Counted from the first letter of the stretch, positions 1-11,379 are shown. The stretch: 64,000 bases of DNA from Undaria pinnatifida (GCA_012845835.1 JABAKD010000021.1:5408477-5472476), one strand, 5' to 3'. Numbers and translations: made by a program. The notes: generated by a model from the letters alone, not told the origin.

Positions 1-1410
1 GGAGTTGGCGGCGTGTGGCGAAGAGGTGGTGAGGCTGACGCTGCAAGGGTGCGGGGGCTGACGAAGAAATTCAAGGGAAACGTGGATTGGTGAAGATGAT
101 CTCGAAGGAGGGTCTGGTAACGGGGAGGTTGGCGACGCCGTTTCAAATTCGCGAGGTGGACCTACAACCGGATCTTGGTTTGGACGCTTCGTTCGAGACC
201 GTTGGGCGGCTGTGCCTGGAGATGGTGGTGTACTGGAGGAAAGCGTGACGGACTAGCAGTAAGGAAGGCAGGGACAAGAACCGGTTGCTCATCAATTTTG
301 GAGCGGATGGGCATGGTGACAAAATCGTGTGCGATCGGTATTTCACTGCCAAGGGATGGGGTGCAGAGATGTGTGGCAGGTCCAGGAGGTCGAGTGAGAG
401 GAACGAAGACGTGCTAAGAGCATCCGGATCTGTTGCCAACAGAAGGCGGGGCGGAAAGGTCACCAGGTGTACGGCTCAAGGGGGGGGGGGGGGGATATCC
501 GTTTCAAGAAAGGCGTGCAACTCGGGGGAGTGAAAGGGAGGGGAGTCGAGGGGGCGTGGAATCCCACTTCAAGACATGGAACACCGGGGGCAGAGCTACC
601 CGAACAGGACGTGTAATACTGCGGACAAGACGGGTTGGGGTTAGTGATTCGGAACGAACGCCAAACTCCAGTGGGTGAAGCTCTTACAGTACTACCGAAA
701 CAGTGTTTGGGAAGGGGAGGGGGGGGGCGCAACGAATGCCCTTCGTTAGCGGCCGGACGGGGGGTGTTGAAGGTGTGAGCAAGAGCGCAGGTAACGCACT
801 GCCTGATAAAATAGCTGGAGCAGGTAAGAGGGAGAAAAGGAGATCAACAAGAAAGGGTACAGGGGCGGACCTGCTTCCGCTACACTCCCCGAGGCTGACA
901 GGGCTGACGAAAAATGGAGCCTTTTTGAAGTGATCCAGAGAAGAAGGAAGCTATGGGCGTTGCGGGTGCTCGGGAGATACCAAAGGTCGAATATTGCAGG
1001 ATGTGCTGTGGGTTTTCAGAGTGTTGGAGGGGAGAACAGGGTACTGGAGTAGACAGCCAAGGCAGGAAAGGAGGTGGGGCGTGTTGCGGGGGAGGGTGGA
1101 GCGAGAGAGACAGACTGAGAACGCGCCTTCTGCATGTGAGTTTTGGCTGTCGAAGTTGTCTGTCAGAGTGGGGGGCAGGTCAGCCGCGTACAATAGCTGG
1201 GAAGGGAATTTAGCTGTTTTGTTTGCCTGCCACAGTGGAGGGCAGATCCGCCGCGTACAACGGTTGGATTCGGAGACGGGGGGAGGGGGCGGGGGGGGGG
1301 GGGGGGATTGGGCGATAATGGCCGTCACAGTTCTGCGTACTTCCCGCGTGGAAAGGAACGCCACGGACCACAAATAAAGCGCATTTTTGGTGAAGAGTAG
1401 ACCAAAATTA
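1..1410 (+). mobile_element. 3' part of a YR (Ngaro/PAT-like) retrotransposon, truncated by the window edge
   Basis: Around 180-245 the plus strand reads DASFETVGRLCLEM followed by YWRKA. This matches the RNase H start of the larger YR element at 38.73 kb (DASFDAVEGLCLETG, then WRYNL). Two short direct copies of a GTCAGCCGCGTACAA-type segment lie near 1180 and 1245. The block ends near 1330-1410 with a GAACGCC then CGCAT-TTTT-GTGAA pattern also seen at the ends of the B repeats at 40.74 and 41.41 kb. Reading frame is lost after about 250, with frame changes and stops. I infer a decayed second copy of the same family, entering the window inside its RNase H domain and ending with a B-type repeat. 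G-runs occur at 481-494 and 1297-1308. No function is expected. Confidence 0.65.
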
Positions 1411-1664
1411 AAATAACGTGCGTTCATTGAAGACAACGACATCAGTACACCCATGTTCTTCATCCTACGGTGTAAGCAGCTACAACTTCTGTGGTGGCAG
1501 CCGTGAGAAGGGTAAGACATGACCAATCACACTTGTCCAAGGCAAAACAAACAGTGGAAAATGTATATCGTACCGGGTACGAAAACAAAACGAGACAAGC
1601 CCAGATCACCCAAAGAAAAACAAAAGGATACGTAGGGATATACAAAATGCCAACAGGGGTTATG
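1411..1664. other. Spacer, nothing recognised
   Basis: AT-rich spacer between the YR element remnant and the tandem duplication. Two short frames on opposite strands overlap here and neither has a recognisable motif or splice context. Confidence 0.4.
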
Positions 1665-2245
1665 ATTAACATCATGCAAGAAAATCAGAAGGCTGCAAGA
1701 AGAACGAACGGCATAAATAGGTGCTGGAGAGGGAAACAGCAGTTGGGCATTGAGGAACAGGTAGCTGTTGCATGGACGAAACTACACGCGAACAAGCGAA
1801 ATGCTATGCCGGCATACCAAAGGCGGTCCTCTTCGCGGTTGAACGAACTCGAATTTTCGGCAAAAATTGGAAAAAAAACGATATTTTCGGGTGTGTGAGA
1901 GGATGCAACGAACTAGCGAAAAATCAAAAAAAAAAAAAAAATGATATCTGACATGGACCAGGGACCAGACAGGAGTTTTGAAAAACATTATGCAAGAGTA
2001 TCAGAAAGGCTGCAGGATGAACAAAATAAGTGCTGAAGAGGAACAGACAACGACCGTTGCACTGATGAAACTACACGAAAAAGCAGCAGAAAAAACATGC
2101 CGGCATCCAGAGAGATTTTGTTTTTCGCGGTTGTTTTATTTCGAGTTTTCCCGAAAAAGTTTCGGCATTAACGATACTTTCGCGAAAATCCGGAACAATC
2201 TCTTCGAAAAAATCGATCCTGTGTCCGGCGCGGACGGAAAACATA
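1665..2245 (+). repeat. Diverged tandem duplication, two units of about 310 bp
   Basis: Unit 1 starts near 1668 and unit 2 near 1983. Both begin with AACATNATGCAAGA, then CAGAA-GGCTGCA, then an 'aacagacaac / aacaggtagc' stretch, a GAAACTACACG segment and a TTCGCGGTTG-to-TTTTCG end. Similarity is clear but imperfect, so this is an old duplication. Its frames are open for up to 135 codons but differ between units, so I do not call a gene. Stretch 2246-2460 to its right shows nothing recognisable. Confidence 0.6.
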
Positions 2246-2469
2246 ATTAGAGAAAAGAGAGAAATCAAGCAACAACAAAATATCAACGGGAGCCATCACG
2301 AGAACAAGTGTAATTATTGCCGCTTTCGCGCTCCCTCCACATTAAACTTGACGTAAACAAACGAAACAAAATACCGCTCACTGTAGCGTTCAGAGCTGTA
2401 GTAGCACACGTTCTCGTTTAAGCCTTGCGACACGATCTACCATTTCGATTCTGCATTGGAAAATAGTTG

Positions 2470-3610
2470 CATTTCAATACGGCTGCCCAAACCCTTTACC
2501 CCTCGCCACCGTGGTTTCTCCTTGCCGAGCTGCTTTTAACGGCCACTGCTGCACGGCGCAACCAGCCATCCTCCCCTGGCCACTGCGTCATCTCGTCACC
2601 AAGCATTCCGCCGCGTCGACAACCCCACGGTGACAGTTCCCAGTCTTCTTTACCGCCCGGGGCCATAGAACCGGCCCTTCGCAGGGCAGCAAAGGGTTAT
2701 CCGTTGACCCCGCGGCGGCGTCGAGAAATAGAATAGGGGAGACACCCGTAAACCCCTCGGTCACAAGCTATCTATAGACCCCTCGATGGCTTTGAATGAC
2801 CGTGATGTTGTCTGCCAGACACTAGGCCCAACTCGTTTTTTGTACGATAAGTCCCGGTTTCTCCGCACCAACCATTGTCCAGGGCATCACGCGATGAGGC
2901 AAACGTTTATAGGTTGTCCGGGGCACGGTCCCCGCAAAGAGGAGGCGTTGTTTGCGAACGGTCGTCTAGACGCCCTCACTTTTGTGCGCTCTTGACGGCC
3001 TCCCGTAACAAATGAGGTGGTCGGCGCGTTGACGGCGCTGGAAGCCAATGATTACTGGGAGGAGGGTTGTGGTGTGCGGTTCTGAGCTTGGCGAAGTTCC
3101 CCTTGGTGAACGTCGAAATCACCGCCCCGTACAGCAGAGCTTCCATGACCTCGACGTTTGGCAGAGGCGAATCTTTAGTGTCAACGGGGCATCTTCCATG
3201 TCGTACAGCTCCCTGGAACTAATCGCGGCATGCCCATGCCAGTCGGACCCGTGTTATTGTTTCTGCTTAGACGTCGGCGCTTGCGTCCACAAAAACGCCC
3301 CGGTAGAAAACAGCATCGTCTGCTTAGACCTATTGCCCGCTGCTTCGACGACAGTTAATAACACTGAGTCCGGAGTTCATGGATGAGACTTCGCAGCAGC
3401 GTTCTGCGGCTTCCTTCCCGACAGGATGGGACTTGCTGGGTCGAAGACGGTCACACAATGGTGGTCGCAACTTCGCAAGGCCCTCCGCCGGTTTAGACAC
3501 AATTACTTCATCGTTGGAGTTCAGCATATCCCAGAATACCTGCGTACAGATGCATATGGTTTGAACTCCACCCTGCCCGCCCCGAGGTCCTCTTCGAGGC
3601 GAGCCAATAC
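2470..3610 (-). pseudogene. LINE (non-LTR retrotransposon) reverse transcriptase, C-terminal half, decayed
   Basis: Read on the minus strand, pieces in all three frames line up in order with the C-terminal half of a LINE-type RT. First comes MHLYAGILGY just before the expected ADD box (about 3515-3560). Then VIVSKPAEGLAKL (about 3450-3500), VRLAWAC and ELYDMEDAPLTLK (about 3190-3250), EVMEALLYGAVI (about 3130), FAKLRTAHH (about 3080) and IGFQRRQRADHL (about 3030). A thumb/tail segment ending in a GSTDNPLL-type motif lies at 2650-2720. Stops and frameshifts separate the pieces and the catalytic Asp pair is not intact. The 5' half of the element is absent. I recognise the family from memory of stramenopile genomes; a protein search would test it. 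Confidence 0.72.
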
Positions 3611-4857
3611 TCTTTATATGTGTGAGTCCTTACTGAAGGTATGTGTGTGTCGCAGAGGCGGAAAATACGATCAAAAGAAGCGGTGATCGAAAATATCCTC
3701 ATCACCGCAGTGCCTGAGTTTGTGTGTGGTCGAGCTGTTTATTGTTGTAGTGCTTGCTCACCGTTAGCAGTAGGCACGAGAGATCGCATGCCTCTGTGGA
3801 ACAGGCGGATAATGGTCAGCATTTTCTCCAGGACGCCAAAGCACCCATAGAAGCCATCGGTCGACAGGATGACGATATGTGAAGACAAAAACTATGAAGA
3901 AATAGCTCTTGACGAATCCGTGTATTTTCTTCATATTATTAAACTATGAAAATTTGACTACCCATCTACACCCAGAACAACCAGTGTTCGTGCGAATACT
4001 TCTAACATGGCGATCTCTCACCACTGACGTCAGAAACTAAGAGACAGATATACGCACCATTACCAATACAAGGCGGTCTGTCCTATGCTAACCGTACTAA
4101 TGAACTTTGCCGTCAAGTCCCGTCAAGAAAATCACTCCCGGCGCGACTCGTCCCGTCCCGTCGATATATTGTCGTTTACCGTCCCATCATTCAAGCCTAC
4201 ACTTTGCTGTTGTCTTTACCGTCAAGGTCAGACGACCAAACTCGCCCCCTGACGGCCAAGACTCGCCCCTGTCCGTTGTCTCTTCCCCTCCATTCCCATC
4301 AAGAATATTTGTGGTTGTTGTTGTTGATCTCACACGAACTCGCATAATCAAGTCCGTGGTCACAGGCTCAGTCATTTTGGAGCTGAGGAATACCCCAGGG
4401 AAAAACATAAACAACCCAAGGTGGTACACGCACATATCACACCTTATGCCATTCATGCCTCCATCAGAGCATATGAAAGTGAAATCAGGAGGCAGTCTAC
4501 GATGTGCCAGGCCCATACCGGTGCATGCGTCTCACTACTCACTCACGCCTGGAGAAACCGACTAGTGCCCTAAAGAAACGAGCTCCGTGTTAACACAACA
4601 AAACAGCAGTAGCCATACTCATTGCACGTGTCATACAGCAACGTCGTATGGCCATGCGATGAGAAACGCATTGGACACCGGGGCAAAAACTATTCAAGCC
4701 AGCACACCCAGACGTAATCGCCAAAAAATACGACAAAAATGCGATTTCAAAATGTTGAACATTCAAACCAAAGCGTTCACGGAGGACAAAAGTAACCATT
4801 ACATAGAGTTGATGGTACAATAGAAGTCATATATATATATACTGGAGTATTATATAA
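3611..4857. other. Intergenic stretch with weak ORFs only
   Basis: No motif-bearing frame. A short run rich in CCGTC and CCGTCAAG words lies at about 4105-4235, reminiscent of the ACCGTCA words of the hAT-like element at 12.4 kb but without its termini. The 152-codon plus frame at 4107-4565 is low-complexity over its first third and has no recognisable domain. An AT-dinucleotide run precedes the next element at about 4829-4840. Confidence 0.4.
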
Positions 4858-5930
4858 AAAATGAAAATACACTCCAGCTGTGAGATCGAAGATTTCGTCG
4901 AAACTCATCTTTGCAAGCTGTGTGTGATACTCCGATCGCGCGCATTACGAGTTGTGCGTCCTCATTAAGGATATAGGTCGGCGACTCCCCTTACAACTAC
5001 AGTGTAGCTATCAGGGTCAACAGGATGATTTAAGTCAGTCTGTGCGCGGAAACTATGAAACCTGTTTCTATTTATAATACATATATATTTACTGTGTACC
5101 GGTCGCCCCGGGTGGTGTATCAGGTTGTCTTCGAGCCTGCTATATTCCAGTTTTGTGATTTCGAGCCCCGTCGACTGCACACTCGTATAAATTCGTTGGA
5201 ACTTTTTCTTGTGCACAAGATGACTCGCGGAAAGCGCGCGAGCGTGAGTGAGCGACACTCAGTCAAAAATCGACGAGCAGTGGGATTGCTGAATCCTATG
5301 CACGACAAAAAATAAATACAAGACCCGGGGGGGAGAAGAGAGGACACGTGTGACCACGACTTGTCCAGAAGCTGGAAAGCGGAAATGTGAGGAAAAAATA
5401 ATAAAATTGTTGAAGTGTGGAGTCTTGTTCTTCGCATTAAACTGAAATCTCCACCAATCTAATGTACATCCAGCACGGGCGGTGTCCGTGCCGATATCCT
5501 CCTGCCAGAGAATCGAGCTCTACCGGCCACCACCTACCTACGAAACAGATGTACAAGTGTAAAGAGCGCAAACGCAGGTGATCTGGAGCCGCAATGCCGA
5601 ACTCAACGGGTGCAGGCGGTGGTGCACAAGCAAGCCCGCACACCAGACAACGTGAAAGGAAGAAATAATGGAAGGGCGCATGATGCACACACTCACAAAA
5701 TCACACCTGGTACGAACATGTTTCTGGTATGTATGGCAAATACATATAATATATGGACTATGTGACCAACATCACCCTGTTGACCCTGGTACAAGCTACG
5801 CTACCTGTAGTTCCAAGGGGGTATATCCACACCCAGTTATACGCGCGGTCGGAGTATCACACACAGCTTGCGAAGATGAGTTTCGACGAAATCTTCGATC
5901 TCACAACTCGAGTGTACGATTGTTCATGTA
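4858..5930. mobile_element. Foldback-like family T element with inverted arms, carrying a SINE
   Basis: The left arm (about 4858-5085, plus orientation) begins with AAAATACACTCCAGCTGTGA and runs through conserved segments ending in GTCTGTGCGCGGAAAC. The right arm (about 5765-5930) is the reverse complement of the first 160 bases of the same consensus, starting at TGTTGACCCTG and ending in GATCTCACA. The arms point inward, so together they form long terminal inverted repeats around a 680-bp interior. SINE copy 1 (5099-5408) occupies the left half of that interior and starts 14 bp after the left arm stops matching the consensus. No transposase frame is present. Stretch 5410-5760 has no recognisable gene. 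Confidence 0.6.
5099..5408 (+). mobile_element. tRNA-derived SINE, copy 1
   Basis: This is one of three related copies (others at 10800 and 58391), all on the plus strand and about 300 bp long. The head begins CCGGTCGCCCCGG. It carries a Pol III A-box-like GGTGGTGTATCAGG and a B-box-like TTCGAGCCCC about 50 bp later, the layout of a tRNA internal promoter. The shared body includes ACTTTTTCTTGTGCACA, a CGCGAGCGTGAGT-type block, CGACGAGCAGTGGGATTGCTG and a tail block GACTTGTCCAGAAGCTGG. It ends in an A-rich tail. This copy is the most diverged of the three. Clean target-site duplications were not found. Confidence 0.85.
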
Positions 5931-8627
5931 GTCTAGTCTAAATAAACCACTAATGCTCATGTTTCGGAGGCTTGGTGTATGTCCGGCAGTGCGAGAGGGC
6001 CGAACTTCACTCGGCCTGAGTGTTGTTTCAACCCGCGGTAGTGTTGGTGTGCGGTGTGTATTCTTCCGTTGTTCTCAATACGGTGTACATGCTTGGACTA
6101 TATTTTTATCGCTCGGAAATCAAGGTGCAGATTGAGCTCAACATCGGTTTGCTTTTTCTAAAAAGCACTTTCGAAAGAAACGACAAAACCCCGGGGCCAT
6201 AGAGAGGGAAACCTACACGCCAAATAAGTTTTGTACACACCCGGAGAAACGGAGGATAAAACGGAGAACAAAACACCCAATGCAAGTGCTGCATTTCTTG
6301 TTTTCAATGATGTCGGAGGTGGTGCTGGCGTTTGGTTGTGGATGGTGGTGTACCCTTGTTGGTGTTTCGTCGTTGAGATGTGGTAAGGGTTTTTGTGTAG
6401 CTGTGGGTGCTGTCCATCTCTAACAATGTGCACTACTATAGACTATTGCCATTGGTACGAGTGTCATCGCCCTAAAACTATGTAAAAAGTGGATTTTCAT
6501 GGCGCTGGTCCCGATCCTGTCACGTATCTCCTGCTGCTATTGGGCGCTACCAGACTGTCGTCCTAAACTGTACAACTGTCAACAGCAGGCGCAGTACAGG
6601 TTACCATAGCCATAGCATCTTCACGCCTTCCCAATAACCCGTGTGAACAGATACCGCAAGCACAGACGGGAGCTGGCCTCCTTATCCAAGTTTCGTTTGG
6701 TCGGATTGGATATATATAGGTGACTGGGCGCTGTTTACGTTTCTGATTTCACTCGTAGTAGCAATCTAGTTCAGAGTCACCCCACGGTAGGGGTTGCAGC
6801 TGTTGGGAAAACTAATAATGTACGTGTGTCCGATTGAGCCCCTCGAGTAAGGGACTACCGGTTTGTCATTAGTCAAGAACTTCACGGGTATGTTTATTTT
6901 TCGAGGAAGGCATAAAAGTTTGGTCGGGTTGCTCCAACGAATTCCTTCCAAGTCATTTTCTTCGGGTGAGATACTGAGACTCTCCTCTTGGGAGCTCAGA
7001 AAGTTTCTGCTGCATGCACCGTTACCGTGTGAGACGGCTCTTTAAGTTGTTTTTGTTATCAATTTTCACTTTCCCGCTCAACTCTCAAGTAAGAGGTTTT
7101 ACCCTCGACGACCTTGTGAACAAGCCGTGGCCACATATGTTTATTTCCGTCTGCCCTACGGTACGCCCCGTCATTTTTACCAGTTTAGCCGTAGAAGCGG
7201 GTTCATTAAATATTTCCACTTTTAGCTATGTTTATTTATGGTCGTCGAGGTTCATTAACTTTTGCTATGTCCCTCTCTTACCCTTTCCGCTTATCAAGTT
7301 CTTACGCAAAAGAGAAGGCCCCTACATGGACGAGTGAGCACATACGAAGAAGATCGATAAGCGAGCTCGAACTTGCATCGTTTTGGCTTTGCTTAGTGGG
7401 GACGACATTCACCTATCTATGATACTATCCGACAGGAGACGCTCGCTTTGTATAATACGTGGTATACATGAATGTCGTGGCCGGCGTAAACTATATCAAG
7501 ATGCCCAAAGGAAGGTCGAACCAAGGCAATCAGGTAATCACCTCGTCTCCGTGCAACAAGAAGGCGCCCCGAGCAAACCTCAATAGCCCACTGAACAGCG
7601 GTAGAAGCAAAAGCACCGCGGCGGTCGCCTGAGTGTTCCTCGCCATTTTTGGTGGACAACTGCTGTGCTGTCGCGGGTGGCCTGCCATTCAAAGACGAAT
7701 TGCTGCTGTTACACAAGGCGATCTAACAGCTACGCCACAACGATTTGCTGTGATGCATGTAGTGTTCACAGCATACGACACACAAACATTGGGTCACAGA
7801 TAGATGCATACGGTCACGATAAATGCATACGATTTGGAAGTAGACCAGGTCGTCAGTTCACCGTGCCGTATCAGGGGAAAAACGCCTCATTGATTTTCAA
7901 CAGTAAGTATTACACACTGCGATATTTCACAAACAAAGGTCGCCCCACTTGACCTGCCCCTCACACACTGCCGCTTGTACGGTTGTTCCAAGGGTAGTTC
8001 ATGCTTCGTAAATACGTTGCTACATACGTATCAAACAAAGCACACTTCAACTGTGTGGTACATAATTTTTCCAACTCAAAGCTGACTGCTGTCTACCCGT
8101 CGGTTCATAGAGTCGAGGTTTAGCTATTATTGTAGATAGAAGATGCGATTTACGCTCACATGTTGTACTCGTGCGTGTCGCAGATGAAAGATTTACGGTC
8201 ATTGTTCAGTAATACACGCGTGTTCGTGCGGTCATCGTGCAGGAGAATACTTTCAACTTGTACTCGCTCAGCATGGAAGGAGTGCGAGTGTGTCATATTC
8301 ACATCATTCAACAACGTATTTTTGTTCCATCCTCCGGGACGAGCTCTGCGATCACCACCTACAATGTTTGTAACTATACGCGTTATCCCAGAAAGAGCAA
8401 GCTCTGTGGTCCGTGAATATCACCAACTGAAGACGCATCATAAAAAATCGTTCCACGGTACGATCGAACACGGTACCCTAACACGGCAACGGTGAAGGTG
8501 TTGGGCAAATTCGGAGGTCCACGAGGGAATTGCGCTTTGATTTTCATCGACGAGGGTATTAGGTCTATATATACAGTATATATATCCACCCTCTCTTTAC
8601 TCACTGATTGTACGACTTACCCCAGGA
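5931..8627. other. Long stretch without a supported gene
   Basis: Short overlapping frames occur on both strands with no recognised motif. Two are mentioned because their composition is less random. Plus 7014-7337 (107 codons) opens with a basic then hydrophobic segment (RLFKLFLLSIFTFPL). Minus 7417-7716 (99 codons) is the other. Neither has splice or family support. TAGTCTA-type words occur near 5930 and 6440. Confidence 0.35.
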
Positions 8628-9213
8628 TATACATGATAAACTGCTGTATTATTTCCAAACCGTCACATTTATCCACTCAAAATAATGTATAGTTTCCGGG
8701 CACATATTGAGCTGCCCCACACGCCCCCCCCCCCCCGCCCCAACCCCCCCCTCCGCCCCCAATAATATACTGGTGCCAAACCCGTCAGATTTATCCCCTC
8801 GAAAGGATTTATAGCTTACATGCACAAATTGCCCCCTCCCCCCCCCCCCCCCCCTCCCTCCGAACCCGCTCACTTTTGATCAAAACCAGGCCCCCACGTC
8901 CTTCAAAACTCCGCCCCACCCCCCTCACCTGTTATTCGATTTACAATATTCACTTGATAAAAGGATACATTTCCCTTCACAGCTGTCAGATTTTGTCCCC
9001 CTCAGAAACGGGTTTTATAGTTTCCGCGCACAGACTGACTAAAATCATCCTGTTGACCCTGATAGGTATACTGTAGTTGTAAGGGGAGTCGCCGACCTAT
9101 ATCCTTAATGAGGACATACAACTCGTAATACGCGCGATCGGAGTATCACACACAGCTTGCAAAGATGAGTTTCGACGAAATCTTCGATCTCACAGCTGGC
9201 GTGTATTTTCATT
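8628..9213 (-). mobile_element. Family T repeat, minus orientation
   Basis: The minus strand matches the family T consensus from its AAAATACAC terminus (about 9213) through the ATTAAGGATATAGGTCGGCG block, the GGGTCAACAGG block and the GCGCGGAAACTATAAAACCC block. Two shorter internal subrepeats (GGATAAAT then GACGG then GGAAA, about 170-bp spacing) lie beyond. Poly-C runs of 10-16 bases (poly-G on the element strand) occur at about 8728 and 8836, at the consensus expansion sites. There is no coding sequence. It abuts the ORF starting at 9242. Confidence 0.75.
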
Positions 9214-9241
9214 TTTTATAATATATCTACGAGTACTCGTC

Positions 9242-9571
9242 ATGTCGTTCACATCAAGCACGACGTACACGATTGAATTTCTGATGTCATTTTTACATAA
9301 GGGCCTAACGCCTCGCAACACTTTCGACATCACGAAGGTGACGGGGGCAGCCATGATGGCGACCATGCAAGAATTGGAAAACTGCATACGTGTAGTCTTT
9401 GAATGCGAACAACCGGACGGAGTAGTTTATTGTTGGCGAGTACACAATAGGTCTTGTGACATATACTCCGACGTATGCCATGTAGCAGCCGATCGAGGTT
9501 CCAACGTGAGAATTTTGCCCTCCGATGGGACTGGGATGTTACGTATATACCGTTGTTTTGGCAAATTATAG
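9242..9571 (+). CDS. Hypothetical protein, 109 residues
   Basis: An ATG-initiated frame beginning MSFTSSTTYT, starting 29 bp after the family T terminus. Composition is protein-like, with mixed charge, a Cys-rich middle (Cys in ENCIRVVFECEQ, YCWRV, RSCDIY and DVCHV) and no low complexity. No domain is recognised, and no signal peptide or membrane segment is evident. It could be a small gene, a last exon or a remnant from a larger element. The opposite-strand frames are shorter and less protein-like. Confidence 0.35.
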   Translation: MSFTSSTTYTIEFLMSFLHKGLTPRNTFDITKVTGAAMMATMQELENCIRVVFECEQPDGVVYCWRVHNRSCDIYSDVCHVAADRGSNVRILPSDGTGMLRIYRCFGKL

Positions 9572-9866
9572 TCTAAGCACACAACATTCCAAAAATACCA
9601 GGTACGTCGTTCATCGTGAAACCGGAAGTCGACTGGCGCTGCACAGCCATGCATGCATTCTTGTAACTCATACGGGCGGACGGAGGCCCAACAGGGCGAG
9701 CACGTCGTTGACATTGAGAAACCACACGGTATCCAGGTCTTGTTTCATATGTTTGCGTCTTGTCTCCTCTGATTTCCAATGATGGTCGTGCCTCTTCCTG
9801 TGCCGCAGCTCACCGGTATCTCCGCAGTGTACAAAAATAAAACAATACCGGTAGTTGGTTTATAGT
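9572..9866. other. Spacer, nothing recognised
   Basis: Overlapping short frames on both strands and no motif. TAGTCTA words occur at about 9570 and 9862. Confidence 0.35.
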
Positions 9867-10178
9867 CTAATCCATTGAGTTTGAATGGATGTTGTGGCCG
9901 GCCCCGCTCCGATATTGTTTTCTTACTTCTCCGGCACACCCCATCCCGCTCCTAGCTGCCCTGATGAGCGACACCGTCGCCGCCACATTCCCATCGTCAG
10001 GCCACTCGATCGCGAGGTCGAACTTCGTTTCGCGCTGTGATTCATTTTTCCCTCCAACTGTAGCACTCGCCTGAGACTTGTACTCCCGGTGTGCATGCGT
10101 GAGGTTGCGTATCCCCGGCATAACCCCACGAAAAAGGAGATCGAAGACGTCTTGTCGGTTGGCACCATTTGTCCGCAA
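9867..10178 (-). CDS. Hypothetical exon-like frame, 103 residues
   Basis: Minus-strand frame containing RQDVFDLLFRGVMPGIRN, THAHREYKSQASATVGG and ETKFDLAIEWPDDGNV. Its composition is balanced and plausible for a protein; the overlapping minus frame is Ser/Arg-rich and looks like a shadow. No family is recognised and no start context or splice site is convincing. It may be a remnant of a longer protein extending to the right, where frames are broken. Confidence 0.28.
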   Translation of the reverse strand: MRTNGANRQDVFDLLFRGVMPGIRNLTHAHREYKSQASATVGGKNESQRETKFDLAIEWPDDGNVAATVSLIRAARSGMGCAGEVRKQYRSGAGHNIHSNSMD

Positions 10179-10799
10179 ATATGTCGAGTGTCAGGAGACG
10201 GTATTGTGACACCTCGACCGAATGTATTTTTCAAATAATACGCCTTGACTGACGCTAAAATGCTACTTTTTCCTGCAGAATGCTTCGTTTGACGCCCTTG
10301 ACCGCTGAACGTTTTTCCTTGACTGACCGTCTCTTGACCTTTCTGTAAGTGTAAGCTCCAATGAAGTCTATCCTCATACTGCTATGGTAGGTGACTTTAG
10401 GTCGTTCGGAATCTTAACTAACAACCATCACATGGCATCACGGTCGAGCCTCTACACCGGCACTCTACGTAGATCACAAAAATGCCCTGCGACCTGAGTG
10501 TGTAGCTTTGTATCCTGAAGCTTGAGACGATCCCGCTCGACGCGGAAAACACGATGATATTATTGTAGCCTCCTGCACCGTGGGATGAGCGCTCGGCTCT
10601 CATTTGTCGATGGAGGGTTTGTGTCTGTTTGCGGCCGCTGGGAAAAGCCATTCGAGCGCCACCTTTGGAGCATTCATGCCCCCTCATCCTCAGTTAGAAC
10701 AAACATTTCACCCATTTAGGCCAAGCTATTGTTAGTTGCTAGCGGAACAGGCCGTTTAGTCGATAAAATTTGGGCTAGGCAAATGCTTCCTAATAATAA
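10179..10799. other. Spacer, nothing recognised
   Basis: No motif-bearing frame on either strand. It leads directly into SINE copy 2. Confidence 0.35.
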
Positions 10800-11100
10800 C
10801 CGGTCGCCCCGGTGGCGTATCAGGTTATCCTCGAGCCTGGTATAGGTCAGTTTCGTGAGTTCGAGCCCCGCCGAGTGCATACTCGTACAAATTCGTTGGG
10901 ACTTTTTCTTGTGCACAAATTGACTTGCGGAAAGCGCGAGAGCGTGAGTTAGCAACATTCGATGAACAATCGACGAGCAATGGGATTGCTGAACCCTATG
11001 GGCGATAAAAATTGAAGGCAAGAACCGGGGAGGAGAAGGGATGACACCTGTGACCACAGCTTGTCCAGAAGCTGGAAAGTGAAAGTGTGCTAAAAATAAA
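10800..11100 (+). mobile_element. tRNA-derived SINE, copy 2
   Basis: Very similar to copy 3 over its whole length and more distantly to copy 1. A-box-like TGGCGTATCAGG lies at about 10813-10824 and B-box-like GAGTTCGAGCCCC at about 10858-10870. A run of five T lies at 10903-10907 in the ACTTTTTCTT block. The tail block is TTGTCCAGAAGCTGGAAAG, followed by an A-rich end (TAAAAATAAAAT). An AT-dinucleotide run and a TAGTCTAGACTA word lie just downstream, to 11150. Confidence 0.88.
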
Positions 11101-11379
11101 ATATTTATACGATATATATATATAGTATAGTTTAATAAATAGTCTAGACTATACAACGAAGTACATTGCTTCTACATTTCGCCATATATTTCTTCCCGTT
11201 TGGGTTCCCTGGCGTGGCTACTGAGGGAACGATGTCGGTATGAACATCGCCATCGAAGATACAGCGATAATAAGTAGAGAGAGCAGACTAGGCGGTAACG
11301 CTCCTAGCACGCTAGTAGTTGCATTTCGAACCTAGGTCGCGTGCTGCTCAGACGTCGGCCGGGTGTCATCCTCTATAGA
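11101..11379. other. AT-rich spacer
   Basis: Contains TATATATATA at about 11115-11125 and AATAGTCTAGACTATA at about 11137. A TTCGAAC word near 11326 recalls a T-arm but has no tRNA around it. No gene is seen. Confidence 0.35.

Noticed and set aside
11275-11350. Possible tRNA on the minus strand (GGTTCGAAAT word)
   Set aside because: No D-arm or acceptor pairing could be found in the right positions.
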